From Muribaculaceae bacterium (GTDB taxonomy: Bacteria; Bacteroidota; Bacteroidia; Bacteroidales; Muribaculaceae), in NCBI GenBank assembly GCA_017405965.1, contig JAFQZK010000026.1, positions 24,433 through 88,432 on the forward strand: a DNA stretch of 64,000 bases, in the 5' to 3' direction. Under the pieces are notes generated by a model. That model saw only the letters and a program-made list of their open reading frames with translations, was not told where the DNA came from and did not search any database. Positions 17,433-26,068 of the stretch are shown piece by piece (the first letter of the stretch is position 1; the number at the start of each line of letters is the position of its first letter). The position numbers and the translations under genes are program-made.

Positions 17433-17621
17433 TTTCAGCAAAAGTAGAATGATTGGGCGGTGCATGAAAAGACAAGGTTTTGGGCATGAAAAAGCCCACC
17501 CGAAGGTAAAAAATTAATAAATTTTAACAGATCTCCGTTGAATTCTTTCTTTCAATGTTACCATAGAGAAAGTGGGCAGTTTTGCCCATCGAAACATATA
17601 CTAACCTTTAATTATAAAAGT

Positions 17622-19346
17622 ATGGCAAGAAGACGAGTTCACATCGCACCTAGTTTGAAAATTGATTTGGACGGAAATCTGATTTCCGAGAAGAAAGAGA
17701 AAGACGTCAATGAGTTGACGCTGTTGCAAACCATTGAGCGCGTGGTGGAATTGTCCAAGGACAGCGAGCTGGATGATGAATTCCTGGAGAGCGCTGAGCC
17801 TGTACTGACCCTATTGTCGTCACGACTTGGCGTGACTCCTGTGCAGGCTGTGCTGTTTTCTATCTGCCTGAACTGCGGTCCCAACCGCGTCAATTATGAC
17901 GACCTGGCTTGTCATCTCGATATTAGCAATGTGCGGGTGCTGAGTTACGGAAAGGATCTTGATGCGCTGGTGCGACGCCGCCTGCTCCGCCATCGCGATG
18001 TGATGGACGGGGATACTGTCGGCGTCCCCCGTGATGTGCTCAAGGCCTTGAAAAATGACGAGGTTCCCGAGTTGCCCAAGATCAAGGGGCTCAATGTGTT
18101 TGAATTCTTCGAGGCGGTGAACCGCATCTTCAACGACCTGACTGATGATGCCGCCACCTTCTATGAGGCGCGGCAGGAACTCGAGGACCTTGTCGACGCC
18201 AATCCCAAGTTGGAGTTTGTCAAGCGCCTTCGTGCACTCAACCTCAGAGGAGTCAACTGGATGATTCTTTTCTTCTTCATCCACCTCTGTGTCAATAAGG
18301 ACTATAACCGCATCCGCAGCGGCGAACTGAGCCTGCTCTTCACACGACAGAGCCAATTCAGCGAGGCGCGCAGTGCGCTGCAGAGTGGTAACCATCCATT
18401 GATGGAGAAGAAACTCATCGAACACTTTTGTGAAGACGGCATCGCCGACCCCACGACCTACTGCCTCACCAGTTCGGCCAAGAGTAACCTGTTGTGCGAG
18501 CTCAATCTCAAGACCAGCGATGTCAGAATCGCCGATTTGCGCAATCCTGCCGACCTCACCCCCAAAGAGATGTTCTATCCCGCCGAAGTCGGGAAGCAGG
18601 TGATGGAGCTATCGTCGTTCCTCTCGCAGGAGAAATACGGCGAGATACACGAGCGGATGCAGCAGCAGGGATTCCGCCAGGGCTTTGCGTGCCTGTTCTA
18701 CGGCGGCCCCGGCACGGGCAAGACCGAGACCGTCTATCAGTTGGCGCGCCGCACGGGTCGCCCCATTATGACGGTCGATGTGCCGCAAATTAAGAGCAAG
18801 TGGGTGGGCGAAAGCGAAAAGAACCTCAAGGCGTTGTTTGAACGCTACCGTGGCGCGGTGAACCGCTGCGAGGTGGCGCCCATCCTGTTCTTCAACGAGG
18901 CCGATGCCATCATCGGCAAGCGCAAGAGCGGTGCCGAGTATGCAGTGGACAAGATGGAGAACACCCTCCAGAACATCCTGCTGCAGGAGATGGAGAACCT
19001 TGACGGCATCCTCATCGCCACGACCAACCTCGAGGGTAATCTTGACAGCGCATTCGAGCGCCGCTTCCTCTACAAGATTAAGTTCGAGACGCCCGATGCC
19101 ACAGTCCGTGCCAAGATTTGGCAAGAGATGATTAAAGACCTTACCGAGGCCGAGGCCGAGCATCTGGCCAAAATCTTCGACTTCAGCGGAGGGCAGATTG
19201 AGAACGTCGCTCGTAAGTATGCCATCAGCGCCATCCTCTATGGTGCGGGTGCCAAGCCTCGTCTGGAGCAGTTGGTGGACTACTGCAAGAGCGAGCAGTT
19301 GGCGAACAAGACGGTTGCCAAGTCAGTCGGTTTTCACACCGCCTGA
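17622..19346 (+). CDS. AAA+ ATPase with long N-terminal domain
   Basis: The 574-residue protein has a helical N-terminal region (about 1-330, no known domain recognised) and a C-terminal AAA+ module: Walker A GGPGTGKT near residue 361, then VGESEKNL, Walker B ILFFNEADAI near residue 424 (Asn replaces the usual Asp before Glu), and the arginine finger region AFERRF. The layout resembles Clp/FtsH-like or p97-like single-ring remodelling ATPases. The start at 17622 (MARRRVHIA) is chosen because the upstream 28 codons look like leader. Two short paralogous genes follow directly and may be partners or substrates. Confidence 0.82.
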   Translation: MARRRVHIAPSLKIDLDGNLISEKKEKDVNELTLLQTIERVVELSKDSELDDEFLESAEPVLTLLSSRLGVTPVQAVLFSICLNCGPNRVNYDDLACHLDISNVRVLSYGKDLDALVRRRLLRHRDVMDGDTVGVPRDVLKALKNDEVPELPKIKGLNVFEFFEAVNRIFNDLTDDAATFYEARQELEDLVDANPKLEFVKRLRALNLRGVNWMILFFFIHLCVNKDYNRIRSGELSLLFTRQSQFSEARSALQSGNHPLMEKKLIEHFCEDGIADPTTYCLTSSAKSNLLCELNLKTSDVRIADLRNPADLTPKEMFYPAEVGKQVMELSSFLSQEKYGEIHERMQQQGFRQGFACLFYGGPGTGKTETVYQLARRTGRPIMTVDVPQIKSKWVGESEKNLKALFERYRGAVNRCEVAPILFFNEADAIIGKRKSGAEYAVDKMENTLQNILLQEMENLDGILIATTNLEGNLDSAFERRFLYKIKFETPDATVRAKIWQEMIKDLTEAEAEHLAKIFDFSGGQIENVARKYAISAILYGAGAKPRLEQLVDYCKSEQLANKTVAKSVGFHTA

Positions 19347-19389
19347 TATGCCAATCAAGTGAATGTTCAACCCTTAAAACGGAATTCAT

Positions 19390-19707
19390 ATGTTGAGATT
19401 AATTGCGCCAAGCAGGGCCGAAAACCTGATGCTGAAAGCCAAACTGCGTGACGAAGCCTATGCCAAGTGGCTCAATAGCGATGCCGGGCAGGAAATGCAG
19501 GGCCGAGTGGCACGCTGGTTTGAAAGCAATATGTGCAACCAAGGAGCCAGATACACCTATGGCGAAATGCTCGACGTGCAGTTGGGCGGGCGGTTTGACA
19601 TCGTGTATGTAATGCTCAAAGAGACGGACATCGCCGGTCCGTATGACCGGTTGTTTGCCGCCCACAGGCTGCTTGAAATAATCAAACAGTATGATGAATC
19701 ACATTAA
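19390..19707 (+). CDS. Small protein, duplicate A downstream of the AAA+ ATPase
   Basis: A 105-residue soluble protein with no recognised family. It shares a pattern with the next gene: DEAYAKWL, SDAGQEMQGRV-RW, Y-YGEMLD, RFDIVYVMLKET, PYDRLFA and a final I-K-YD. The two are therefore tandem duplicates diverged to roughly half identity. No signal peptide or membrane segment is seen. It begins 43 bases after the ATPase stop and is likely co-transcribed. Confidence 0.72.
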   Translation: MLRLIAPSRAENLMLKAKLRDEAYAKWLNSDAGQEMQGRVARWFESNMCNQGARYTYGEMLDVQLGGRFDIVYVMLKETDIAGPYDRLFAAHRLLEIIKQYDESH

Positions 19708-19723
19708 CGGAAGGAGGCCAGTT

Positions 19724-20044
19724 ATGGAAACATTAGGAAGCGTTTGGAACAGTTATCTGGAAAAGAAACTGTGGGATGATGCCTATGCCCAGTGGCTCGC
19801 AAGCGAGTCCGGGCAGGAGATGGAAGGTCGCGTGAGGCGTTGGTGCCGTGACAATCTTGAGGGATGTTGCTTCAATGACGGGACAAGAATCTCCTATGGC
19901 GAAATGCTTGACACCACTTCTGGCGACCGCTATGACATCGTTTATCTGTTCCTGAACGAGACAGGCATTACCGATCCCTATGACCGATATTTCGTTGTGC
20001 GCAGACTTTTCGAAGAAATGGAAAAATACGACTACATCGATTGA
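19724..20044 (+). CDS. Small protein, duplicate B downstream of the AAA+ ATPase
   Basis: Starts METLGSVWNSYLEKK; the ATG at 19724 is chosen because GGAAGGAGG lies just upstream (19709-19717), a rare strong Shine-Dalgarno in this genome. An upstream ATG at 19691 would overlap duplicate A. It shares DDAYAQWLASESGQEMEGRV, SYGEMLD, RYDIVYLFLNET and PYDRYF with its neighbour. Function unknown; the operon ends at a strong stem-loop. Confidence 0.72.
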   Translation: METLGSVWNSYLEKKLWDDAYAQWLASESGQEMEGRVRRWCRDNLEGCCFNDGTRISYGEMLDTTSGDRYDIVYLFLNETGITDPYDRYFVVRRLFEEMEKYDYID

Positions 20045-20101
20045 TGCCATGGAGAATCTTCTCCATAGTGTTATTCTCTGAGGAACAAATATTATAAAAA
20101 C

Positions 20102-20129
20102 AGCAGGCCACACTTACGCGTGGCCTGCT
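20102..20129 (+). terminator. Strong stem-loop after the ATPase operon
   Basis: AGCAGGCCAC pairs perfectly with GTGGCCTGCT over an 8-base loop. A smaller hairpin (ATGGAGAA with TTCTCCAT) sits at about 20048-20065. Confidence 0.65.
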
Positions 20130-20206
20130 CTGGTACACATATTGCCGATGCCTTGAGCACCGGGATGGTCTCAACCGAGTTGATAGGAATTGTATTGTGC
20201 CCTTTG

Positions 20207-20689
20207 TTATTTTTGGGAGAGGGTTGCGAGCATCTCCACCAGTATGTCGATAGCCTCGTTGGCACGGCTAATCGGGCTCTGGATTGATCCGGAGAAGCAT
20301 TCGGGCTCCTTGGTAATCATCAGGAACCACACGACGACGGTTTGCGTTCCGTCGTCCTCATCGGTCTCGATCGAACGCACGAGCGCATAGTCGTCTTTGA
20401 CCAGTTTCTGGTCCACCTTGTGGCCGTTGCTCGTTTTCATGTACTCCCAATTGTCTGCGGCCTCTTTCAGCTGACTTTTTGTTGGGCCATAATCATTGTA
20501 GGTGACATCAAAACGGATCTCATCATCAGGCGAAGCCACGTTCATCCAGTCATCACCATAAAAAGACACTTCCCAGTCGGCAGGATAGCTGATCTTGAGT
20601 TTCTCGTTCTCGAAGGTCTTAAAGTCGGTAGCCGTCGAAACAAGGTTCACCATCAAAGCCATCAGCAAAATCATCAATATTTTCTTCAT
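20207..20689 (-). CDS. Secreted PsbP/DcrB-like small protein
   Basis: A 160-residue product from the ATG at 20689 (MKKILMILLMALMV), with a signal peptide ending near STA and a mature part that begins with a LKISYPADWEV segment. This pattern, a short region rich in Tyr-Pro and Trp followed by alternating strands, is typical of PsbP/DcrB-like folds. No catalytic motif is seen. The longer frame up to 20881 crosses the next gene and is not real. A good promoter is present just upstream. Confidence 0.65.
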   Translation of the reverse strand: MKKILMILLMALMVNLVSTATDFKTFENEKLKISYPADWEVSFYGDDWMNVASPDDEIRFDVTYNDYGPTKSQLKEAADNWEYMKTSNGHKVDQKLVKDDYALVRSIETDEDDGTQTVVVWFLMITKEPECFSGSIQSPISRANEAIDILVEMLATLSQK

Positions 20690-20711
20690 AATAAACAGTA
20701 TTTGGTGGTTA

Positions 20712-20742
20712 CAAAGATAACTATTATTTCGCGAAACACAAA
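20712..20742 (-). promoter_or_regulatory. Promoter of the PsbP-like gene
   Basis: On the - strand TTTG (20739-20742) and TATCTTTG (20712-20719) are separated by 19 bases, matching the Bacteroidota consensus, 22 bases before the start codon. Confidence 0.65.
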
Positions 20743-20759
20743 CTTTCTTGTGGTTTTGT

Positions 20760-21395
20760 TTATTCCTCGTTGCAGCGGGAAATGAGGTCTTCGAGCATCC
20801 CGTGCCAGTCACCACCATTATCAGGCTGCAACACATGTATGCCCAATGCAGCGGCCGCTTGGGTATTGTTCGGGCTATCATCTATGAAAACAGTCTCGTC
20901 GGGCTTTGCTTGTTCGCCCTGCAGCATCATCTCGAAGATACGTCTTTCGGGCTTCATGATGCCCATTTCATAACTGAGATACAGTGCATCAAAGTAGTGG
21001 TCCAGACCATGTCCCCGGCCATCGAAAGCGCTGCTGAGTGCCCATTGCATCATGAACGGGTTCGTGTTGCTGAGCAGGCTGACCCTGAAACCGCGCTGGC
21101 GCAACTCGATGAGTTTGTCCAGGTTGCGCTGGGGCAAGTCCACCGCATAGCCCTGCCAGCCATAGGCGCAATCCTCAAGCGTCAGTTCCTTTCCCGCCAG
21201 TTCACTCAACTGGCAACGGAACTGTTCGGCGGTAATCCTGCCGCTCTCGAGATCCCCGAAGATTCCTATCTGGGCAAAAGCATCGAGGTAGGAAGCTGCA
21301 TCGTGAAACCCCACCTCGTTAAAACGCCTGATGGCTTGGTTCTTATCTATCTTAAAGATAACTCCTCCTAAATCAAAGACTATGTTCTTTATCAT
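20760..21395 (-). CDS. HAD-family phosphatase
   Basis: A haloacid-dehalogenase hydrolase of 211 residues. Motif I is IVFDLGGVIF with the nucleophile Asp near residue 7; the usual second Asp of DxD is replaced by Gly, as in the dehalogenase/epoxide-hydrolase-like and YihX-type subgroup. Motif II is VSLLSNTNP, motif III a Lys in GIMKPERRIF, and motif IV VFIDDSPNN. YihX-type enzymes act on sugar phosphates such as alpha-glucose-1-phosphate; the substrate here is unknown. The start at 21395 (MIKNIVFD) removes seven non-family residues. Confidence 0.85.
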   Translation of the reverse strand: MIKNIVFDLGGVIFKIDKNQAIRRFNEVGFHDAASYLDAFAQIGIFGDLESGRITAEQFRCQLSELAGKELTLEDCAYGWQGYAVDLPQRNLDKLIELRQRGFRVSLLSNTNPFMMQWALSSAFDGRGHGLDHYFDALYLSYEMGIMKPERRIFEMMLQGEQAKPDETVFIDDSPNNTQAAAALGIHVLQPDNGGDWHGMLEDLISRCNEE

Positions 21396-21488
21396 AAATA
21401 AACCACAATTTGCCACGCAAAGGTTGCGAATATCATTTTATACTACTATTAGATACAACAAAATACTTACTGGGAAGTTTATTATCTA

Positions 21489-22694
21489 TCATTCAAGCAA
21501 ATCATTCAGATTCTTCATGTCGATGTCTTCCCAAGCTATCATTTGTAAAAACTCCATAACTAAAAACGAAATTGCATATAAGACTGAAACTGCAAGAACA
21601 AGTAGATTTTTATTAAAAAAAGAGCTCATAACAATTGACAGATTAAATGAAACTACAACTCCAAACACAGCATACATCCATTTAAGTTTAGGCTTTTTCA
21701 AAGATATAATTACTATAACAATAGCAACAAGTGAAAACCATATGTCACGTGTCAAAACAAAAGTTAAAACAAATGAAAGTACAGATGAAAAAATGTAAAT
21801 TGGTGCTAGTTCTTTTAAATCCAGAGAATATCCATAAATATCCAAAGCTTCATCAACGATCTCTAATCCAACTTCAAAAACTTGCCTCATAAAAGAGCAC
21901 TTTAAGAGTTCGTCATAGAAGCTAAAGAAAAGCAGCAGAGGACCAAAAATCTGAATTTTGCTGCCGAAACCAGCAAAATCAATTGATTTTCCGTAAATGC
22001 AAGAACAGAACACGCATAATATTGAAATAAAGAAGATAATAATCGAACTGTATCTTTGCTTTTTTTTCCAGAATACTTTTTTTGTTTTGCATTCTAGATA
22101 ACTAAGTATCCATTTACATATTCTTTTACCCAACTCCATACAAGCGCTCAAGACCAAAGCGGTCAATAAATTAGTGTCTGGAAATGATTGTGATATGATC
22201 AACGCACCGAACAAAATCAACACAAATGAATAAGAAAACTGATTTGTGGAATTCGTTTCTATGCTTATACTCAAATCTGCATTCGATTTGGAAATCATTT
22301 TGCCGGCATACATTGCAATGTCTGAAAAAAACCAAAACACTATACCAAACATTGCGCAAAAAATAAAGATAAGAGGCAACACAAATGGGATTAAAAAAAA
22401 CTCCAATAAATAATATATTTCAAAACCATTCTCAAACCAATCTGAAATAAGAACATAATCGAAATGAGGAATTAAATACAAATAGTAGAATGGCCATACA
22501 CAAAGCCCAGCAATTGCACCATTGATTAGTGTAGAGAAAAAATTAACTCTATAGTATTTAGTTATTCGATTTTTTGTTGTAGGCGATAAGTGTTTAAAAA
22601 TGAAACGGGCAATTGTTTTCGAAATAATATAATATAAGAAGATTATAGCAGCTGTAATTGCCACAATGATAATAATCGCTAAATCATCACTCAT
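21489..22694 (-). CDS. AT-rich polytopic membrane protein, unknown family
   Basis: A 401-residue protein with around nine to ten hydrophobic segments and no motif that I recognise. A central basic loop (CKTKKVFWKKKQRY) separates two membrane halves; the C-terminus is acidic (EDIDMKNLNDLLE). Codon use is strongly AT-biased (many ATA, AAA, TTT), unlike the GC-richer core genes nearby, which suggests horizontal origin. It is alone on the - strand, upstream of the HAD gene by about 90 bases. Confidence 0.65.
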   Translation of the reverse strand: MSDDLAIIIIVAITAAIIFLYYIISKTIARFIFKHLSPTTKNRITKYYRVNFFSTLINGAIAGLCVWPFYYLYLIPHFDYVLISDWFENGFEIYYLLEFFLIPFVLPLIFIFCAMFGIVFWFFSDIAMYAGKMISKSNADLSISIETNSTNQFSYSFVLILFGALIISQSFPDTNLLTALVLSACMELGKRICKWILSYLECKTKKVFWKKKQRYSSIIIFFISILCVFCSCIYGKSIDFAGFGSKIQIFGPLLLFFSFYDELLKCSFMRQVFEVGLEIVDEALDIYGYSLDLKELAPIYIFSSVLSFVLTFVLTRDIWFSLVAIVIVIISLKKPKLKWMYAVFGVVVSFNLSIVMSSFFNKNLLVLAVSVLYAISFLVMEFLQMIAWEDIDMKNLNDLLE

Positions 22695-22901
22695 AAATCA
22701 ATCCGATTGTTTCTGAAATACTTCCCAATTATAAGACAAGTCAGAGTATCTTTATAAAAACATCCTATATTATACTTTGATGGTGCAAATATAAACAATT
22801 AACATCAAATAGCAAAAAAACTACTATTATTCCCAACACAACAAAAGCTGCTAGTTCTGTTTTTGAAAAAAACTTAATTGCGGAATGAGTGGGATAGGGG
22901 G

Positions 22902-23435
22902 TTATTCTTTGTCAATGAGTTGTCGCAGTTGCTCTATAGTCTTCATATCTCGTCCCAGGACCACTCCTCCACTCACAAGGATGGGTACCAAAATAACGAG
23001 TACTGCGAGCAACACAATTAATCTGATCAATGAATCTGAGTTGAGACTCTCTCCGATATACTCTCGGAGAATTATAGCGGCATAAAACACTATAAAGAAA
23101 ACAATGACAAAAATTCTGCCTTTTCGTAATTTCTTTTCATACCAATACAATAACTCATCTGGAGTGTCAAGACGATCGAATATCTTTTTATACCGATAAC
23201 TGTATATAACTAACCATCCCACCAGACAAGCAATAACTGCATTTTCTATTAAGAAAAGGGTATCCTTAACTTCATAAGGATAATTTGTTATCGCTTTCCA
23301 AACCAAGAGCACTATAATTAACAGCAACCAAAACAGTCCGAAATAGAAGTTTCTATTTGCTCTTGATTTACACTTGCCTTTGATTTGCTCGAACAACTCC
23401 TCTTTGGTGAGGTTGTCTGATTCTTCATACTTCAT
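22902..23435 (-). CDS. Membrane protein with four predicted segments, unknown function
   Basis: A 177-residue protein: a charged N-terminal stretch (MKYEESDNLTKEELFEQIKGKC), two hydrophobic segments at about 29-46 and 60-78, a basic helix, then two more segments at about 104-122 and 138-160. The C-terminus (KTIEQLRQLIDKE) looks helical. No family recognised. The gap 22695-22901 to the next gene is AT-rich and appears empty. Confidence 0.65.
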   Translation of the reverse strand: MKYEESDNLTKEELFEQIKGKCKSRANRNFYFGLFWLLLIIVLLVWKAITNYPYEVKDTLFLIENAVIACLVGWLVIYSYRYKKIFDRLDTPDELLYWYEKKLRKGRIFVIVFFIVFYAAIILREYIGESLNSDSLIRLIVLLAVLVILVPILVSGGVVLGRDMKTIEQLRQLIDKE

Positions 23436-23552
23436 AATATCTCGTATTTATCTGGTTATAATTTCACTCTCTAAAACACATGAGTAGCAAAGAACTACGC
23501 AAAGGTAGCGAATTTTTCGCTATTATCTTCTCTTTTTCCAGGGATTCATGTA

Positions 23553-23700
23553 AATCGATGCTCGTCCCGTGTCAGTTGGGATAAACTCAACGGTTCCCTC
23601 GGCGAATTATGCAAGCCCAGCAGTGAACAAGTTTTCGGTTCACCATGAGCACAAAAGAAAACCGGTTAGCATACCTTTGTGGTAAACCAACCGATTATAC
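23553..23700. repeat. Degenerate repeat element related to the 16.4-17.4 kb family
   Basis: Holds GCTCGTCCCGTG, CCCTCGGCGAATTATGCAAG and a terminal hairpin, AAACCGGTTAGC.. with ..GGTAAACCAACCGATTA, which parallels the hairpin at about 16520-16555 including the flanking TTGAAAA. It occupies most of the gap between two - strand genes. Confidence 0.45.
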
Positions 23701-23721
23701 CTTGAAAAAAGTATCTGTGAA

Positions 23722-24468
23722 CTATTTGCGACGGGCGCGAACTGCACGGACAGTATTGCCATCGTACCGGGAATCGTACCAGACCTCGCTGTCCCACCTA
23801 TCAAGGAAAAGCAGATAGGCATGTTTCTGGTCAGACGCTTCGATTCTGAGCTTTTCGGGGGAGCAAAGCGTGCGTGACCAATAGTAGGCGCACACGCCAC
23901 CATTAAATTGATAATCAACGTGTCCGCCCGCTGCGGGCAAGAAGATGGATTTACCATTGGGACCGGTTACCAGTTGACCATTCAAGCCGTTCATCTGAGT
24001 CCATTGCCATTGGCATTTGTCCAGCAGTTCCTGCAACTGTTCCAGGGTAGGCATGCGCCATCGTGAGCCCCAGTTCACGTATGCAGCATCGTCTTCAGGC
24101 TCCAGCTCCATCTTGCCATCTCCCTTAACATAACCACTGCCAGTCCAATTCCTGACATAGTACTTGAACCATGTTTCTTCGAGAATCTTATAAAAGTGAT
24201 CACTAATGGTATCATATACCCAGTGTGCCCACTTATAGTTGCTCCAGAGATATTTGTCCTTAGGCACGACCTCTCCCCAGGCAAAGTAGTCACCGTATTC
24301 CTCGGGGCTCTCGGCACCGACGTTACACGTTGCCCACAGCGTGCCGCTGGGCAGGCCCAGGTCTACATACTCGTGATTGTCGGGAATGTCCGGTTCATCT
24401 TTATCGTCGTTGCATGAAATGAAAGCAAACGGTAATGCAACAGCCAATAACAAAAGAATCTTTTTCAT
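23722..24468 (-). CDS. Lipoprotein with FISUMP/DUF1566-like domain
   Basis: The 248-residue product from the ATG at 24468 has a lipoprotein signal (FAFISC, Cys near residue 17), an Asp-rich linker, and a domain of the Fibrobacter succinogenes major paralogous type: YVDLGLPSGTLWATCNVGA, GDYFAWGE, then WRMPTLEQLQELLDKC, and ending in AVRARRK-type residues. Such proteins are surface lipoproteins, probably with a C-type-lectin-like fold; the ligand is unknown. The frame extends to 24534 but the signal peptide fixes the start. Confidence 0.82.
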   Translation of the reverse strand: MKKILLLLAVALPFAFISCNDDKDEPDIPDNHEYVDLGLPSGTLWATCNVGAESPEEYGDYFAWGEVVPKDKYLWSNYKWAHWVYDTISDHFYKILEETWFKYYVRNWTGSGYVKGDGKMELEPEDDAAYVNWGSRWRMPTLEQLQELLDKCQWQWTQMNGLNGQLVTGPNGKSIFLPAAGGHVDYQFNGGVCAYYWSRTLCSPEKLRIEASDQKHAYLLFLDRWDSEVWYDSRYDGNTVRAVRARRK

Positions 24469-24650
24469 TTTGATAAGCATTTTATAGTTTATGTTTAGTC
24501 TATGATACTTCTCCCAGAAATTCAAGTTATACACTATACTAACGGACAGAATCTGGAATTATTACGCAAAAACATCCAAAAAGTGCGTTAAGCTGCAAAT
24601 AACTGAGCTAAACGTTTTATTGTATTCCAAGACGAACAACAGGCGATGAC

Positions 24651-24803
24651 TCAATCCTCGGGGGTGCCTTTTTTCTGCTTATTGCGTTTGCGCACTTTGA
24701 GCTCATGAATCAAGGCGAGGAATGCGACCAGCACACCGATCAGCCCCACAAGCAGGCTGATAAGTTGATAGTTCTCTTTGGCAAAACTGAACAGGGTATC
24801 CAT
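24651..24803 (-). CDS. 50-residue single-pass membrane protein
   Basis: Starts MDTLFSFAKENYQL, then a hydrophobic segment ISLLVGLIGVLVAFLALI, then a strongly basic tail (ELKVRKRNKQKKG) and TPED. The positive-inside tail suggests the C-terminus is cytoplasmic. An upstream in-frame ATG at 24809 would add two residues. It is short but has the character of a real small membrane protein rather than chance. Confidence 0.6.
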   Translation of the reverse strand: MDTLFSFAKENYQLISLLVGLIGVLVAFLALIHELKVRKRNKQKKGTPED

Positions 24804-24879
24804 ATGCATATCTATGTTTAGATGACAAAGGTAATGCTTTTTTGGGTGGAATGTAGTTTTTTTGCCGAGAAATAACTAC

Positions 24880-25020
24880 ATGGTCAAGAACTTGTGGGGC
24901 AAGACAGGTGATTACCAGGGCATCTGGTACATGTCGATGGCCTACATCGCCCTGAACACGACCTATATCTTCCTGAACAAGGCCGCCGTGAAAGACATAT
25001 GCAAGAAACTGGGATTCTGA
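24880..25020 (+). CDS. Short ORF, possibly the surviving C-terminus of a larger gene
   Basis: Encodes 46 residues (MVKNLWGKTGDYQGIW.., a hydrophobic YMSMAYIALNTTYIFL, and a basic end VKDICKKLGF). Base composition and codon use look like real coding sequence, but no partner sequence precedes it and it overlaps nothing. I do not recognise the family. A strong terminator follows, as expected for a once-transcribed gene. Confidence 0.4.
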   Translation: MVKNLWGKTGDYQGIWYMSMAYIALNTTYIFLNKAAVKDICKKLGF

Positions 25021-25039
25021 GACCGCGACCGAAAGCCGA

Positions 25040-25087
25040 TGAAAAGCCCTGCATGGATGCCATCGCAGCACCTTGCAGGGCTTTTCA
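25040..25087 (+). terminator. 14-bp perfect stem-loop terminator
   Basis: TGAAAAGCCCTGCA pairs exactly with TGCAGGGCTTTTCA around a 20-base loop, ending the short ORF at 24880-25020. Confidence 0.8.
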
Positions 25088-25106
25088 TTGAATGTTAGTA
25101 TGATAA

Positions 25107-25138
25107 TTTGTAAAAATGAGAAAATATTGCTACCTTTG
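25107..25138 (+). promoter_or_regulatory. Promoter of the patatin-recX-comF unit
   Basis: TTTG at 25107-25110 and TACCTTTG at 25131-25138 with a 20-base spacer match the Bacteroidota consensus, 30 bases before the patatin ATG. Confidence 0.65.
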
Positions 25139-25168
25139 CCATAGAAAACCAACATAAAACTATTATCA

Positions 25169-26068
25169 ATGAATACTGTCAAGACAGGTATCGTACTGGA
25201 AGGCGGTGGCATGCGCGGCATGTACACCTGCGGCATCCTTGACGTTCTCATGGAAAACCACATCTATGTTGACGGCATGGTCGGCGTGTCGGCAGGCATT
25301 GCCTTCGGTTGCAACTACAAGTCCAGGCAAGCCGGTCGCGCATTGCGTTACAACGTGCGTTTTGCCAAAGACCGCCGTTACAGCGGCATGATGTCACTGC
25401 TCAAGACCGGCAACTACTACAATGCACACTTCGCCTACAATCTGGTGCCGAGACACTACGACGTGTTTGACTACAACGTGTTCGAGGACACGGCGATGGA
25501 ATGCTATGCGGTGTGCTTCGACGTGAAAACCGGCAATGGCGTTTATCAACGCCTGGACCGGGTGAACGACGATTTCTTTGAATGGATACGCGCCTCGGCA
25601 TCGATGCCCGTGGTAGCCCAGCCCGTTGAGGTGGGCGGTCGCCTGTTGCTTGACGGCGGACTGGCCGACTCCATCCCCCTGGAATTCATGATGAGCAAGG
25701 GCTATGAGCGCAACATCGTGATCCTGACCCGCGAAGACGGCTTCCGCAAGACCGCCGAACACGGCATGTGGCTGATAAAGCCGCTGCTGCGCAAATGGCC
25801 CAAGGTCATCGAGGCCCTCAAGAAGCGCCCCGCACATTACAACATGCAGCTGCAACAGGTGCGCGAGCAAGAACGCAAGGGCACGGCCTTTGTGTTCCGC
25901 CCGCTCAAGCCGCTCAACGTGAGCCGCACGACACATGATGCCGCCGAGATGAACCGCGTGTATCAACAAGGCCGCGAGGAAGCCCTGCAGCGCCTCGACG
26001 AGCTGAAGCGATTCCTCGCCGGCGAGAAAGAGACAGCCCCCTCTCCCACCCCCGATGAACAGTCCTAA
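25169..26068 (+). CDS. Patatin-like phospholipase
   Basis: A 299-residue patatin-domain protein of the YjjU type. The oxyanion motif is EGGGMRGMYTCG, the nucleophile Ser is in GVSAG, and the catalytic Asp is in LLDGGLADSIPL (DGG). These proteins hydrolyse acyl esters of phospholipids in the cytoplasm or at the inner membrane. The C-terminal 60 residues are charged. It overlaps recX by 14 bases, so the three genes are translated as a unit. Confidence 0.92.
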   Translation: MNTVKTGIVLEGGGMRGMYTCGILDVLMENHIYVDGMVGVSAGIAFGCNYKSRQAGRALRYNVRFAKDRRYSGMMSLLKTGNYYNAHFAYNLVPRHYDVFDYNVFEDTAMECYAVCFDVKTGNGVYQRLDRVNDDFFEWIRASASMPVVAQPVEVGGRLLLDGGLADSIPLEFMMSKGYERNIVILTREDGFRKTAEHGMWLIKPLLRKWPKVIEALKKRPAHYNMQLQQVREQERKGTAFVFRPLKPLNVSRTTHDAAEMNRVYQQGREEALQRLDELKRFLAGEKETAPSPTPDEQS

